Of a stretch of DNA of 64,000 nt, positions 35,081 to 50,412 are shown in pieces; the first letter of the stretch is position 1; the number at the start of each line of letters is the position of its first letter. Under the pieces are notes generated by a model, which ran no database searches, was not told the DNA's origin, and was given only the letters and a program-made list of their open reading frames with translations. Source of the DNA: Lagopus muta. Its lineage: Eukaryota; Chordata; Aves; Galliformes; Phasianidae. The position numbers were made by a program, and so were the translations under genes. The stretch lies in NCBI RefSeq assembly GCF_023343835.1, contig NC_064439.1, positions 20,717,433 to 20,781,432 of the forward strand. The letters run 5' to 3'.

Positions 35081-38000
35081 ATTTGGCTCTGTTTCTTCCA
35101 GTACCACTGTCTTGTTCAAGTGCTTTGTAGAGAGGACAACACTGAAGGAAACTCTTTTGTGGTGATTGTTGTTCTGTCTTTGATTATGGCACAAATAAGA
35201 AATTAAGTTGTAGGGTCTCTCACATTTCATATTATGCAATTACGCAGACAAACTTAATATGTTTTAGCAGATCTTAAAGTTAGGTGTCCTTAATTTTTCT
35301 AGCTGTTACTTAGGAATTATTCAGTCTTTCAAGGCTCAGATAATGTCTGTACTCCATTTGTAATATTTTAATATACTAGACTATAATATAGATCCAGCAA
35401 CGCAGGTCCTACCTGGATGATAATATATGTATCTATGTAAGATAGTAAACCACAGTATAGTTGCAATCCTGAAAGGCTATTTGCAACAGTGAAAGCCTTT
35501 AATTACAGCAAATACTCTGTACCCTTCTGTGGTACACAGCCTACCACACTGCTGTTTTCCAGGCATTAACTTGTAGAGTACTCTTAACCATTTCCAAAGA
35601 CAATTAATGCCCCGTATAGTTGAAAACTTGCTTATGATGGTTGTGTCTCTGTTTTTCATCAGTTGGTCAACATTGTTTGTGTTGGAGAGCATCAGGAAAG
35701 CTGCCACAAGTGTTTGGCCCAGGGCAGGGATGGGAGGGTCACGCGTGAAGGCACGAGGCTGTAGAGATGTGGGCTCTACCTCTGCCGTCAAGACCAAAGC
35801 AGATGGAAGCTTGTCCAAGGAAATAGAAGCAGAAGAGTCTGAGCAAAGGTTTGGAAATTTAACCCGTGGCTTGTGTCCCCTTGTGAGTAGAACTTAAAAC
35901 ATGCCGTGCCTGGCTCTGTAATCCTCCCTGAAAAGCTAAATCTTCTTGAGAAATAGGAAAGCCTGACTCTTCTTTAGGACTCTTACCTTCATTTTTAGAT
36001 AGTCCTCTTGTAAAGCTTTTCTGCTTTATGAGAAACTGATTTCCTCAACTTCGTAAGTACAGTAAATCCAATTTGTTACAGCTGCTTTATTTTCTCACTG
36101 AAAGGAACTGGGAGATTAGAATTTAATGTTTGATCTCCTTGCTGACTTTCTTTCCTAGAGTATCAAAGTTGAGTGCTAATCCTTTGCTTTTAACCTTCCA
36201 CGAGTCCTTACCATCAGACCATAGTTCCTGTTACCCGCTTCCATGTGTAGTGCATCCCGTATGTTGTCTGTCTCCCGCAGGTTTGCAGCATCACTTGTCA
36301 AACCTCAGTATTGCAGTCTGCTCTGTTTTCAGATCCTCGTTTACACAGCTTGTACTCTTTTTTTTTTTAATAACTTCTTTGAAACATAGCTTATATAAAA
36401 AAAAAATTTCGTATTTCAACAGATGATGCAACTCTTATTTTTGCAGCGTGTTTTGGTTTGGTTTTGTGGAATTCTTTGTTTTAAAGTTTGGTGCGTTACT
36501 GTACGCCTGCTCCGCTTCACAAAGGTGCGGGTAGGGAGCAGGCAGGTCCTGTTTGGAGTGAGGTGGGAACCAGAAGACAGGGAGTTTCCTTTTGGCTTGA
36601 AAGTGTAGGTAGGAAAAGGCCAGCTGGGTGTGGTGCACGGGCAGACTCCTGCAATTCACATAGAGAGGAGACAAAACAAAGAACAGAGTCACAGCCAAGC
36701 CTCGGAGGACAGAGGATGTGCTATTCTTAGTGCCCAGAGGGATTGCTTGGGGCTCTTGCGCAGCAGGAAGACAGAAGTTTCTGGGTTGATTTATACAGAA
36801 GATAGAGTGGGCTTTATTTTTAAATCTCCATATTTTAACATCTGATTCTGAACTTCTGGGTTTGAAAAAGATTTATATTAAAATACTTAAAAAATTGAAG
36901 GCTTTTTATATTGTTGGTATCGTTAAGCTTTGTTGGTTTATCTGTAGCGAATGCTGACTGATTCCAAAGTGAAAAATATCCATTTTAGTAAGGATAGCCT
37001 CCTATGGCTGCACTTCTGTGGGTAAAGGCATTGTAATTAAAGTGGCGTGGCAGGAAAGCTGTAAGTTAGCAAGGCATTTGCACTTCACACATTCCAAATT
37101 CCTGAATTTTTACCCAGTGTAGAATTCTAAGTTTGTGAGCAGGGGGAAGTAAGGCCTTCCAAATTATTAATGAATGGTGTTGAACCTCTCAGGGTCACAG
37201 GGCAATTCTTTTGCTACAGATCTGTATTCCTGGTAGGAGAGCATATTGTGCAGATTGTGGATTTTTTTTTTGTTAATGTTACCTGAACTGTAGCCGGTAA
37301 TGCTGCAGAAGAACCTGTACAAGAAATATCAATCTTTTCATGTTTTAATTCCCTTCCAAATACAACTCCAAAGAATTATCCAATTAGGGGTCTAGAGTAC
37401 ATGAATGTGAGACTTTGGTTTTATAAAAGGCTTCAAATAATTTGATACTCACAGTGTGCACAAACAGGATAGGTAGCATCAGCTAAAAACGGGCTAAAAC
37501 AATTTAATGTGTAACCATTAGTCCTTAAGTATGATAACAGGGACTGAATTTGATCTCTGTGTGCTTTACCCATTTATACAAATAATCTTGCATTACTGTT
37601 TGCTTCTGAGATTCCAATTTTTCTTGCTTCATTTCTTAGCCCTCATTCATTTCCTAGGGGTTTGCTTCTAAAAACCGATAGGAAAAGTTAGTGTTTTACA
37701 GTGCTTGTGCATTGCTGTGTAATTGCTGTGGACTTTGAAACTCCATCATGCTGTTGTTTTGGTTGTGGGTTTGTTTGTAGCTTGGTAGCCATTCGAGTAC
37801 CTACCAGGAAGATCATGCTGGATTTGTTGTTAATATTATTTAGTTTTATTTTGTTTAAAAAAATACATACATTGAAAGTAAGTCAGTATCCATGTATTTG
37901 CTTGTTTCCTTTTCAAAGGAATTCATCTGTGGATAGGTAGTTTGTCTTTATGTAACTGATGTGGAAAAATATATCCCTACAGTTCACTGAACAGCAAATT

Positions 38001-38664
38001 CCATTTGAGAGGTTATTTACAAAAGGTAAATTTTATAATCTGTCAAAAAAAATAGCTGTTTTCTAGGAGTCCTCCATTTCACAACACAGAAACGAGCTGG
38101 TAGTTGAAGAATGGAATTAAAAGCTGTCCTGAACTTTTTCAATAGTTTGGTTGCAATTCAAGTTCAGTACTTTTTTTTTTTTTGCTTTCTGTCAGACAGT
38201 TGCTTGGGTTGTGCCTGTCCTCCTTCTCCAAAGGAGTCAGGCTGGGTTATTTGTGCAGCTGTGGTATTTCTACAAGCACACTCAAACTGAGGCACTGTTG
38301 TGTGTTTCGATCCATTCTGGATGATGTCTGGACTCTGAAATAACATTTCTGCTGTAATTAGATTAGAGGTCAAGAGCCAAGCTCAGGTAGTTCTCAATGT
38401 AAGTTTGTCAGAGGAGGCACTCCAAGGGTCAAGGAGATCAAAAGCTCTATGAAATCGCTGGCAGTAATTTTCTTACTGGAGGATATATTTCAAGATCACA
38501 AGGAGATGAGAAGGGACTAAAAAGATTGGTGAAGAAGCATCGAGGGGATCTCTTCTGTGGCACAACTAGTGCTGTTGCTGTTAACACACAAAGATGTGTT
38601 GGCCAGTCAGAAGCAGGAAGAGAACTGGTGTGGTAGGACATGCCTGCTTTTTTTTCCACTGCAG

Positions 38665-38786
38665 CGCCTGCCATTAGAAAGTCTGCTGGGAACTAGCTGC
38701 TCTGGAGGCAGATTTGGGGAGTACTGTGTCTGTGCACAGGGCACACACCTAAGGGAGTTGATATTTTGCAGCATCAAAATCCACTG
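38665..38786 (+). other. Candidate cassette (poison) exon in RUNDC3B intron 8
   Basis: A run of T and a CCACTGCAG acceptor end at 38664, and a consensus donor CTG|GTAAGT begins at 38787, giving a 122-nt exon-like unit on the gene's strand. Joined to exon 8 it would read four residues and then TAG, and 122 nt is not a multiple of three. Inclusion would therefore truncate RUNDC3B after the first part of the coiled coil or trigger decay. There is no evidence of use beyond the quality of the splice sites. Confidence 0.3.
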
Positions 38787-41700
38787 GTAAGTAACTCATT
38801 TTCATACCTGCTGATCTAATTTCTCAAAGTCCAACGACATACCAGTCCAGACATCTTGCTGTCGTGCTGCAGTACTGACAGTTTGAGAGTTCCCTTTTAT
38901 TTTAGAGTTGCTCTTACAGATTTTGGTTATGTTCATGTATGCTATCAATTTGAGTTTGCATTCCATGTTTCCTGTCCTAAATAAAAGTTTTAAAGCTTGT
39001 TCTTTCTTATTCAAATGCTTTTATTTTTTAAGCTTTTATTTTCACTTTTACTTTTCACTACTCAGGTAGTTCTTGAACTGGAGCATTCATCTGATATAAT
39101 TCCCTTTCTTAGGGAATTAGTCTGTTTCGTTTATTTCCTGTCTTCATCTGCTGGTAGGAGGGCAAATTGCCAACTGGACTGGCATTTTCTGGATTTGGAG
39201 AAATTAAACTTGCAGGTAAGAAATTACTGGTTTTTCTTAGGTATAACTGAAAACAGAACTGAGTTGTTTATTAAACAAAAAAAAATCTATTTAATAAATA
39301 AATCTATTTAATAAATTTACAGTGAGGTGAATCCAAATTTGATGATCCAGGGAAAATCTTGCTGAAATGAGTTGAAAATTCTAGTTGGTGACCATGATGA
39401 GTCTTTTCTATATTACCTTGATTTACACTTGAGATTATTTCTTACTTATGTTTAAATTACCAGGGGTAATACTGGTACAGATAGAAAGAAATCAAAGGTA
39501 AACACCTTTCTGTATCATTTCCGTTTTGCACTTAGTCCTCTTCTCCCCCCTATGAATAAACAAATCAGGTTTTGTTTTAAGCTGCAGAGGTGTTAGATGT
39601 GTTAAGTGAGGGGGGTCATTTCATATCTTCTGGAGAAGGAGCTGCCAAAAGCAATGTTAGTGCAGGCAGAACTGTTTGTGGCTTTAGCTGATGAGTTAAA
39701 TGTATTTTAAATGTTTCTTTCAAAAAGAAACCCAAAAAGCTCTACCAACAGAAACAAACCTGACCATAGTGAGTGATCCATTCTCTCAGCTCCTGCGTGT
39801 TGTGATTTTATCAGAACAGCAGAACAGGTGGCATACTGTGGAGCATGGGTGTAGATGAACTGTAATTTGTTGACTGCATTTTATTATTGCATGTGTACCA
39901 CAGATAATGATATTCTGCACATCCTTAGGAAATCATTTCAGAACTGTAAGATATGAAATAAACATCTCAAGATAATCAAAGTTGAGTAAATCAGTGAGTA
40001 AATATTCTGGAGAGCACCTTACTGAGGCACGATGTGTGAATGCTGTTGGAGGAGATGTTCATCAGGAGATTTCATTGATTGCTTTTCCCTACTCCCTAAA
40101 CAAATAAAAAGTCAAAAGCACATAGAGGTGTTTGCTTCTCTAAGTAGAGAAGGTGCCAATGAGTGGATGGAGGAAAATAAGTTCACAAGCATTCACAGAC
40201 GATAATTTTTTCATGGCCAAACTAGCTGATGTACCATAAATCAGTTTAAGCCCTCTGCTCTCTTAATAAATTCTCACGCATTCCCTCCCTACTGTACCCC
40301 AAACTTTCTGCACTCCGTGGTCTCATCATGTCAATCCTCTGTTCAGCCACATCTCCCGTGCTGCCTTTCATTCGTTCAGACAGTCAAGCGATCTGTTATT
40401 GATATGCACTGGAACAACTTCGTGGCTGAGCTGATTGTATTTAGAAGCCATTGTTCATCACTTCTTTTTGACTTTCAATTTTTCAATTTCTGGTCTGATG
40501 AAAAGGGGCTTAACAGCTTGTTATAGATGCTTGTTTGCTTGCTTATTCTAAATATTGGTCCTATTTCCTTCTTTTTTAATGTCTTTAAACCCCTTTGTTT
40601 CCTTGTTCTTTTCCTCTTCCCTTTTTTAAACTTACCTACTTGTACTTCTCTGTTTAAATATCTTATCCAAACCATATCTTAAGTCATCACAGCTAAAAAG
40701 TCACTAACAATAGAAGAGTATTTTATTGAATTTTAAGATTGAATTTTGTTTAAAATCAGATCTGTATATTCAGTCTTCACTATTATTCTTATAATATTTA
40801 ATGGATTTTGTTCCATGTAAGTGATGCTTATGAGTTATGATCAAATATTTCTTATAAAACCTCTGCTTGGAAACTTGCTTTCTTAGTCTACAGGCATTGA
40901 AGCCACTCTGGTTTTCAGCTGGTGTGGGAGGTTAGCAACAGCTGGTGCTCCTTACCAGTGGCTCATTCTGTGCAGCAGAGGTGGTAGGGTAAAAGTTGCT
41001 GTACATACACAGTCCCAGTTCAGTGTCTTTTACTGCATTTACCTGCTTTCACTAGCGTTCTATATAGAATATCAGATCGGCATCATTGTGTTTGTGAACT
41101 TTTGTTGCGTGTTTGCCACAGATTTGAGGTATTTCCCTGTCAAGATCCAAGGAGTTCCTTTGTGTGTGTGTGTAAATAACAGAAAATACTAAGTCTGCAC
41201 TTTATTCTTGAATGTTTTGTGAAATATATAAATTTCACTGATATTCCTATGCAGTCTTTATTCTGATTTTTCCTCAGAAGGTTTTTATACACCAAACTTA
41301 CGTTGCTATACTGTCAGATGTACAAGTTTCAATAACAATATCCTTTTTACTGCCCAGCTGTTCAGTCAGCATGCAGAGGAAAGCTCCCAGTCTTCATTGC
41401 AGTCATGGTGATTATTAAGAAAAGCTCTACTTCAGCCACTGAAGTATTGCAGCCCAGAGCTGATCAGCACTAGTTACAGTGCTTGCTTTTGGAGAAACAG
41501 TGCTGCTGTAGACATTCAGTCTGCATTGCATAAATTGTCTTTTGAGGCCTGTTCCAGAATGGCTCATTTTACCAATACGTAGGGTAGGGCAGTGCTCAGT
41601 GCTATTGTGTCATTTTTCACTTGGAGCATTTTGGCATTTGCTTGCTTGTTTCCACTAAAACTTGATTTCCTTCCTTTTTAACTTGTGTGGTAAACACTTT

Positions 41701-43702
41701 TGTGTCCATTTCTTCTCCTCTTTGAAAGCCTGTGTGGTATCTGGTGATGGCTAAGCTTTAAGATAATGTAAGCTGTGCAGTTTAATGCTTTGACTCTTAG
41801 AAGTCTGGTTAATATGTGTGAATTGTAGGTGCCTTTCTTTATCTTTGGAGAACAACTGTTTGCAGGCTATTAACAAGGCTTTGCTGCAGCTAAATCTTAC
41901 TGTGCTTTAAAAACGACTGTGAGAAGACAGACATCTAAATAACTTACAAGGTTGAAAGAATGGATGGGCTCTACTGGCACCTGCTATGAATACTTTCTGT
42001 TACTACTTATCGCCTTATTGCTTTTTTGTGAAAGCTACATACTGTGGTGAGGCTGATTTTGTATATTCAAAATTATTTTTACATGTAAAATAATATAACA
42101 AGAGAGAGTTCTGTATCCAACTTGCTGCCGATTTCCCTGCCATGCAGAAAGGATGAAATTACTGTAGCATGAAGGTTTGTGGGACAAGCCCCAGTATAGA
42201 AGCCCATGTAAAATACAGAAGCTCCGCTATTACCAACTTGCCTGCACATGTGTGCTTTGTTCTCCTTGCTCAGCATATTTATTTATCCAGAACTTAACAC
42301 TGCTGCTGAGTTGTGTGGTAATAACACAGAGGAGTTGCCTGGATGGGAATTCACGAGTACATGTTGCATATGTATGAGTTTTGTTAGTTACTGTGTGTGT
42401 AGCTGTTAATATAAACAGGGTGTCTTCCACTGAAAAGTGGGCAAGTCCTTCTGGGTGAGGAGGTTGTATAGACAGACCAGCTAGCAAACCTCGTCATCAC
42501 TTGATTTGCTTTCCTCAAACCTTTAACAATCCCATGTAGCTCCAGGTACCCTGTGGGATTAGGGAAATACCCAGGGAAGTGAGTAGCACACAGGATGCTT
42601 GAGATTTTGGAGGGCAGCAGGCCATGGAAGTGGTTCTTCTATATATGCCTTAGACAGCAGAATGTGAGGGATGTCCCAAGGAGGAAAATGTATTGTTTAC
42701 TTGAGTGAAGGCTGGGGGAATTCATCGTCTTGAGAAAAATTTCCTGAACATAGTCTTGTTTACTCTGTTCCTTGAACAGCTTCTCTTGCAAAATTGCTGT
42801 CTATCTGCCTCCTTTTCCGAATTCAGTAACTAAAGATTACTTGATGAACTTATTATTGTTTCACCTTGTTTTTAGGGGTATTTTGGCTCTTTGTGTAGGA
42901 TTATGTCTCCTTACCGAATGATGTTCATGTCTATAAACAGTTCAAATACCACAAGAGTAAAAGCTCCATTGTAAAAATAAATATACTGATAGTAATACTC
43001 ATGAATCCATTCAGTGTACACGTATGATCAACAGATCTTCAACTTGCTGTGCAGCTTGGTATTTCAGATACAACATCATATTTGGCTTTCAACTGAGTGC
43101 ACTCAGTATGGAGAATCTGTTACACAGGTTGTGTACTTCAGGGCATGCATACTCAAAGGTTGTTAAGCAGCTTTGTACTGTTGCCTGGTAATTTCCCAGT
43201 TTGGTGATTTATGGGTAAATATTACTTGTGTTTCTGAAGTTATGCTACTACACAAGCATAGCTTGGAGGTTGCCTTATGCTACTGGAAAAAGGCTGGCAT
43301 TGTCTTGAAGCCTGAAGAACTGTGTACTTTCCTTATTTCTGTGTGATTTTTAGCAGGTGATTTCTGATGTTAGTGTACTAGCTGCCTCATTTCCAAAACT
43401 TCAGGAAACTAATCTGCTTCATGAGAATAAGAGGCAAAACTAATTTGAATTGTAAGGTACTTCTGTTAATGCCTTTTCAGTAATTTAGAAACAAAGTTCA
43501 CTAAAAGCTGTAAGGTGGCACAAAGCAGAATTATTACATGTTGTATTTTACCTGGAAGCTTGTAACAAAGTCAGTACGTCTGGTGTTCTCTTCATTCTGC
43601 AGAAATATTTATTTGGGAGTGGGGAGAAGGCAGGTTGCATTTCAAATGCCCTAAAAATTGGAGTAAAGAACACAAAGTTCTGATCGTTGGGCTGCAAAGT
43701 AG

Positions 43703-43770
43703 AGTCATAGAATGGGAAGGAATGGAAGGACCCTATAAATCATCTATTCCAGCCATCCTGCCGTGGGGGG
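43703..43770 (-). repeat. CR1 3'-end fragment
   Basis: AGAGTCATAGAATGGGAAGG followed by AATGGAAGGACCCTATAAAT and CCAGCCATCCTGCCGTGG is the reverse complement of a CR1 3' terminus. It lies about 240 bp upstream of RUNDC3B exon 9. Confidence 0.8.
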
Positions 43771-43959
43771 AAAAAGTTGGTCTGTTAATTACCATCTTCC
43801 CAGCAGAAAGCATTTTTAAAATGCTACTGCTTTTTTTTATACTATTTAATACTTTTATTTAATACTGTTTTAATATTATTTAATCTTTTTCTGTTACTAA
43901 GTTGCTTCTGAAAACTGCAGTCTGTCATTTTATTTTTTATTTTTTAAGTAGAACCTTGA

Positions 43960-46795
<2,836 letters not shown>

Positions 46796-47225
46796 GATGC
46801 ACGCAAGCAGGAAGGACTTTATGTTGTATGCATTTGGTTTATGTTCCACAATATGACTTCCAATGAAGACTGCTAGTTCAAAGGCAAAAATAAGCTGCTT
46901 TATTTTTTCTTCTCGTGGTTACCTGTTTAATTCTCCAAGTTTTCATTCCAGCTTTTCTTCCCCCCGAGGGCTTTTTCAAATTTCCTGCTTTAGTCCTGAA
47001 TTGTTTAACTCTTGGTCAGGTACAGGACACGCATTCTGATGCTTCTGACTGATTTTTAAAATGAAGCAGTTGGAAATCAGTCTCCTACTTAACTGCCACA
47101 ACCTTTGTTTCTCCTTGCAGTGGTTATCAGCCTGGCTCTACTATAGCCTGGTGCTTCTCTTCAGTGCTCTAAAGATCAACTCTTGCAGAAGAGACAGGAA
47201 AACTTAAAGCCAGTCTTTGTAGGCA

Positions 47226-47231
47226 AATAAA
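47226..47231 (+). terminator. RUNDC3B: Candidate RUNDC3B poly(A) signal AATAAA
   Basis: This canonical AATAAA lies about 430 bp after the RUNDC3B stop. A GT-rich element (TGTGTGTGTTG, about 47260-47270) begins about 30 bp downstream, the usual arrangement for cleavage near 47245-47255. Longer alternative 3' ends are possible. Confidence 0.55.
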
Positions 47232-47660
47232 TATTTTACTTAAAAATCCATATTTTCATCTGTGTGTGTTGCATAGGACCTCAAATAGCGTATTTAACCT
47301 ATCAAGAGCTCTTCTCAAGTTGATTCAGTGTTAGATTTTGCATTCCTATTAGCATCATGGCAGTAATGAGACAGCTGAATCACACTGAAGAACCACACTG
47401 AAGCACTCTTAGTAATTCTTAAAGTTGCATGATAGTAACAAATGTAAGCTGATCATCTAAGTCAAGCATACTTAGCAAATTGTAAATATTGAGGAAGCTT
47501 GCCAAATTTCAAGCTTTTGAGTGACCTGGCTTACAGATAATTTAATATTATATGAGAAATTTCTTGGCTTATTGGTCTTACTGGAAAAAGAGGGACTGAG
47601 GAAGATGGGGTTAGCTCCTTGCAAAGTTTGGCTTATATTTATTGGCAAGATTACAGTTAC

Positions 47661-47790
47661 AGTTGGTTTGCCTCTTGTAATGGTACCTTGGCACTACTAC
47701 AACAGTCTGGTCATTGTAAGGTGGGCTGGAAAGAAAGAGCATTCGCTCTCACCTTTACAAAAATCACTGAAAACATTCAGCTAAGCAGAG
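47661..47790 (+). repeat. Duplicated module, copy A
   Basis: The first 37 bases (47661-47697) are identical to 48310-48346. The following roughly 90 bases align well but imperfectly, with shared blocks such as GTGGGCT, CTCTCACC and CATTCAGC. It is not a CR1 piece that I recognise. It is either a local duplication or two copies of an old unnamed repeat. See the matching finding. Confidence 0.75.
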
Positions 47791-48309
47791 TGAAAAAGGG
47801 GAAACAAAGGCAATGTAATGACAGTATTCTCATGCTAAGGGTTGTTCTCATTTCTGTAGTAGTGCAGTAGGTATTTTCCTTGATTAGGTAATACAGCAGA
47901 ACTTCCTTAGGTCAGTTTTTTCAAATTATTTGCCATTGATTTAAATTACTGATACAAACAGCCTGTCACATTTTTTTAAATGAAACTAACTTTCCAGATT
48001 AGTCTACAGTTTCAAAGTTTGCAAACTAATTTTTGAATTGCAAACTATATTCTTAATTCTTTGTAAGATATAATGGATCCTTTATCTAAGAATTTTGCTA
48101 ATCAAGGTAATGCTTCTCAATATGGTTAGTAACTTTTTAAACAAATCTTAAGTGCATGTAAGTATGTTGTATTTATAAGTGCTAGGGAAAATGCTTTTTT
48201 TGTGCCAAAGAAGTTTCATAAATTGTTTACATGATAGTTGCAATACAAGACAGATTTTCAATTGCTTACTCTCAGATGTTTACAGTACGTCACTACACTG
48301 TATGGTTTT

Positions 48310-48440
48310 AGTTGGTTTGCCTCTTGTAATGGTACCTTGGCACTACCACCATAATCTTCTCGTTGTAGGGTGGGCTTGAAAGAAAAGAATTCACTCTCAC
48401 CGTTACTAAAACCACTGACAGCATTCAGCCTCTCTAAGCA
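48310..48440 (+). repeat. Duplicated module, copy B
   Basis: The partner of copy A lies 649 bp downstream in the same orientation. The perfect core includes the palindrome GGTACC. Divergence outside the core argues that the duplication is not recent and raises the question of why the core stayed identical. Confidence 0.75.
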
Positions 48441-49197
48441 TGAGGCTCAGTCTCTGTAACTTGAGGCACTGCTGGATTTTGCTGCGTGTGGTTCAAGCTG
48501 TATCTGCTGAGCTCTAGCCCATGGTGCTGGAGGTTACTGTGTCCATGGAGAAAACAAGGGTGGAGGCCATTCCTACAGGAAATTTTACAGCGGCTTAGCA
48601 AAATCCTACAGGCCTTATTTTTTTTAATCCCTCATGAAACCATTCAATTAATTTCTCTGTAACGAACTCAGAATATCACATCCTTTCACACACTGTCAGA
48701 ATGTCCATTCCTTCTTGTGACTGTTTTTGGTTGTTACACTTAAGTACCTGTTCTCTCCTGGTAGTTGAGTAACATTAAATACTGATTTATAAGTTAAAGA
48801 GTGCATGTCTACTGTGAATACAAGGGAATCCAGATTCCAAAGTTAACATCCTCCATCGAGGTGTAGTGATTTAATCAGTCTTGTTTGCTGTTAAACGCTT
48901 CTCCCACTTCATCAGTGTTTTGGAGGGGACTATGATCATGATCTTCAGTCATGTTAGCTGATGGCTCTTTTCTTGGAGCTACTGGTGTGAAATTCACGTG
49001 TCATTTAACTGAAGTCTTTTATGTAGTCTGACACTGCTGTGAGTTTCTGGGTGTCATTTTGTGCATGGGAAATCAGCTGTGTGTCTTTCTCAGTTTTAAA
49101 CATTAATCATTTTTCAGAAAAGAAAAAAAAAACACACTGAAAAAATGCCCAAACTGTATGTTTTGTTGCCTTGACGTTCCATGAATGTTGCATGTAA

Positions 49198-49203
49198 ATT
49201 AAA
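49198..49203 (+). terminator. RUNDC3B: Possible distal RUNDC3B poly(A) signal ATTAAA
   Basis: This common variant hexamer is followed within 30-45 bp by a TTTTTGTCTCTGTTTT stretch resembling a U-rich downstream element. If used, the 3' UTR would be about 2.4 kb and would include both copies of the duplicated module. Confidence 0.3.
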
Positions 49204-50194
49204 CATTTTGTATCATCGTTCATCACTAGTTTTTGTCTCTGTTTTAATCAAACGAAAGGTAAAATAAGAGCATTTGGCAAATCCCAGTATTAGTGAATTG
49301 GCAGCAAATTCTTTCTCAGACAACAGAGAGACGTTGTTGCTGTATCCCATGTGCAGCCCAAAATCTGCTGTTATGGCTTTTTGTCTTTTGGCTCTCTTGG
49401 CTCTTTTGACTATAGAAGCTCAAAATAAGGTGTAATCTTACTTTTATAATCACAACAGGGGGAACAGTGTCAAATGTCTGCCACGGCAAGAGGTCCTGCC
49501 TGCACCATACACTGTAAACTTCTTGCCTAATGTCTCTCCCCACAACTAAGGCGTTTTCAGAGTGTGTGCTGAGTTTTTACCAAGGCGAAACACACACTGG
49601 GACGCTTTCAGAGTAGAATAAGACTTTGCTGTCTATGCAGACTATGCATGGGAAATGGTCCCTGGAAGGGAGCCTGCCTCTGTCTTGGAGCTTTTCTGGG
49701 ATCTACAAGGTGTTATGGGGGGGTCACAAACGTGTGAATGTTCTGGAATGTTCCTCCAGCACACTAGCACAGCTGGTTTCAGTGCCTAGGTGTGCTTCCC
49801 AGTAAGAGCATGCACTTGAACTAAAAAGCCACTGCAGCACTTGGCGGTGGATTCGTGATGTTCTCTGGGATTCCAATAGCCGCTATGTTTTTTCCAGCTT
49901 GACCTGAAACTCTTCTTGTTATAAATAAACCTGAAAATCAAAAGTATCCATTTGCACAAATTATGGAGCTGCAAATAAACATTCACGCAATTGAAAAGGT
50001 ATTAAGCAAGCTTAAGCAAATCCTTATTGAATTTACTCTCTGTCAGCCTCCTTATGGAGATGTCTCTTCCTTGGGCTACCTACAGTATTGTCTAAACATT
50101 ACTTTAAACATCCAACAAAATATTTAGTCAGACTGAAGATTAAGAGTGGCAATTGTTATTCTTCGTCATTTTGGCCAGGCTTATTTTTTTCCTT

Positions 50195-50200
50195 TTTAAT
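50195..50200 (-). terminator. SLC25A40: Candidate SLC25A40 poly(A) signal ATTAAA
   Basis: TTTAAT on the plus strand reads ATTAAA on the minus strand, about 215 bp after the SLC25A40 stop. I found no canonical AATAAA on this strand between here and about 48000. A GT-rich downstream element is not obvious, so this assignment is tentative. Confidence 0.35.
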
Positions 50201-50226
50201 CATCACTGAGGAACAGTCCAAGTGCC

Positions 50227-50248
50227 TTTTTTTTTTTTTTTTTTTTTT
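50227..50248 (+). repeat. Poly-T run (22 T) in the SLC25A40 3' UTR
   Basis: On the SLC25A40 transcript strand this is a run of 22 A, about 165 bp after the stop codon. It could be the tail relic of an old insertion or simply a simple repeat. Confidence 0.95.
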
Positions 50249-50412
50249 CCCCTTTGTAGCAGCAAGAGAGAACTCTCAAAATTTTCAGTAGCCATTTCAA
50301 GGCCGTGTATTTTTCTTAATGGGGAAAAAATAGCCAATTTATCCTTTGTGAAATAGTGAAAAAATGAAGTTTCTCCATGTGTTTTGACTTCATGCAGTTG
50401 GATGAAGGAGTC

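Larger units (their letters stand above)
46796..50412. other. Convergent intergenic region and 3' UTRs of RUNDC3B and SLC25A40
   Basis: This stretch lies between the stop codons of two convergent genes. It holds candidate poly(A) signals for both genes, a duplicated module (47661-47790 and 48310-48440) and a 22-T run at 50227-50248. No further coding exon is supported. How far each 3' UTR extends, and whether they overlap, cannot be told from sequence. Confidence 0.8.

Noticed and set aside
47521-48379. Two open frames sharing a VGLPLVMVPWHY peptide
   Set aside because: The shared peptide only reflects the duplicated DNA module; the rest of each frame is unrelated and there is no splice or start context for a gene.
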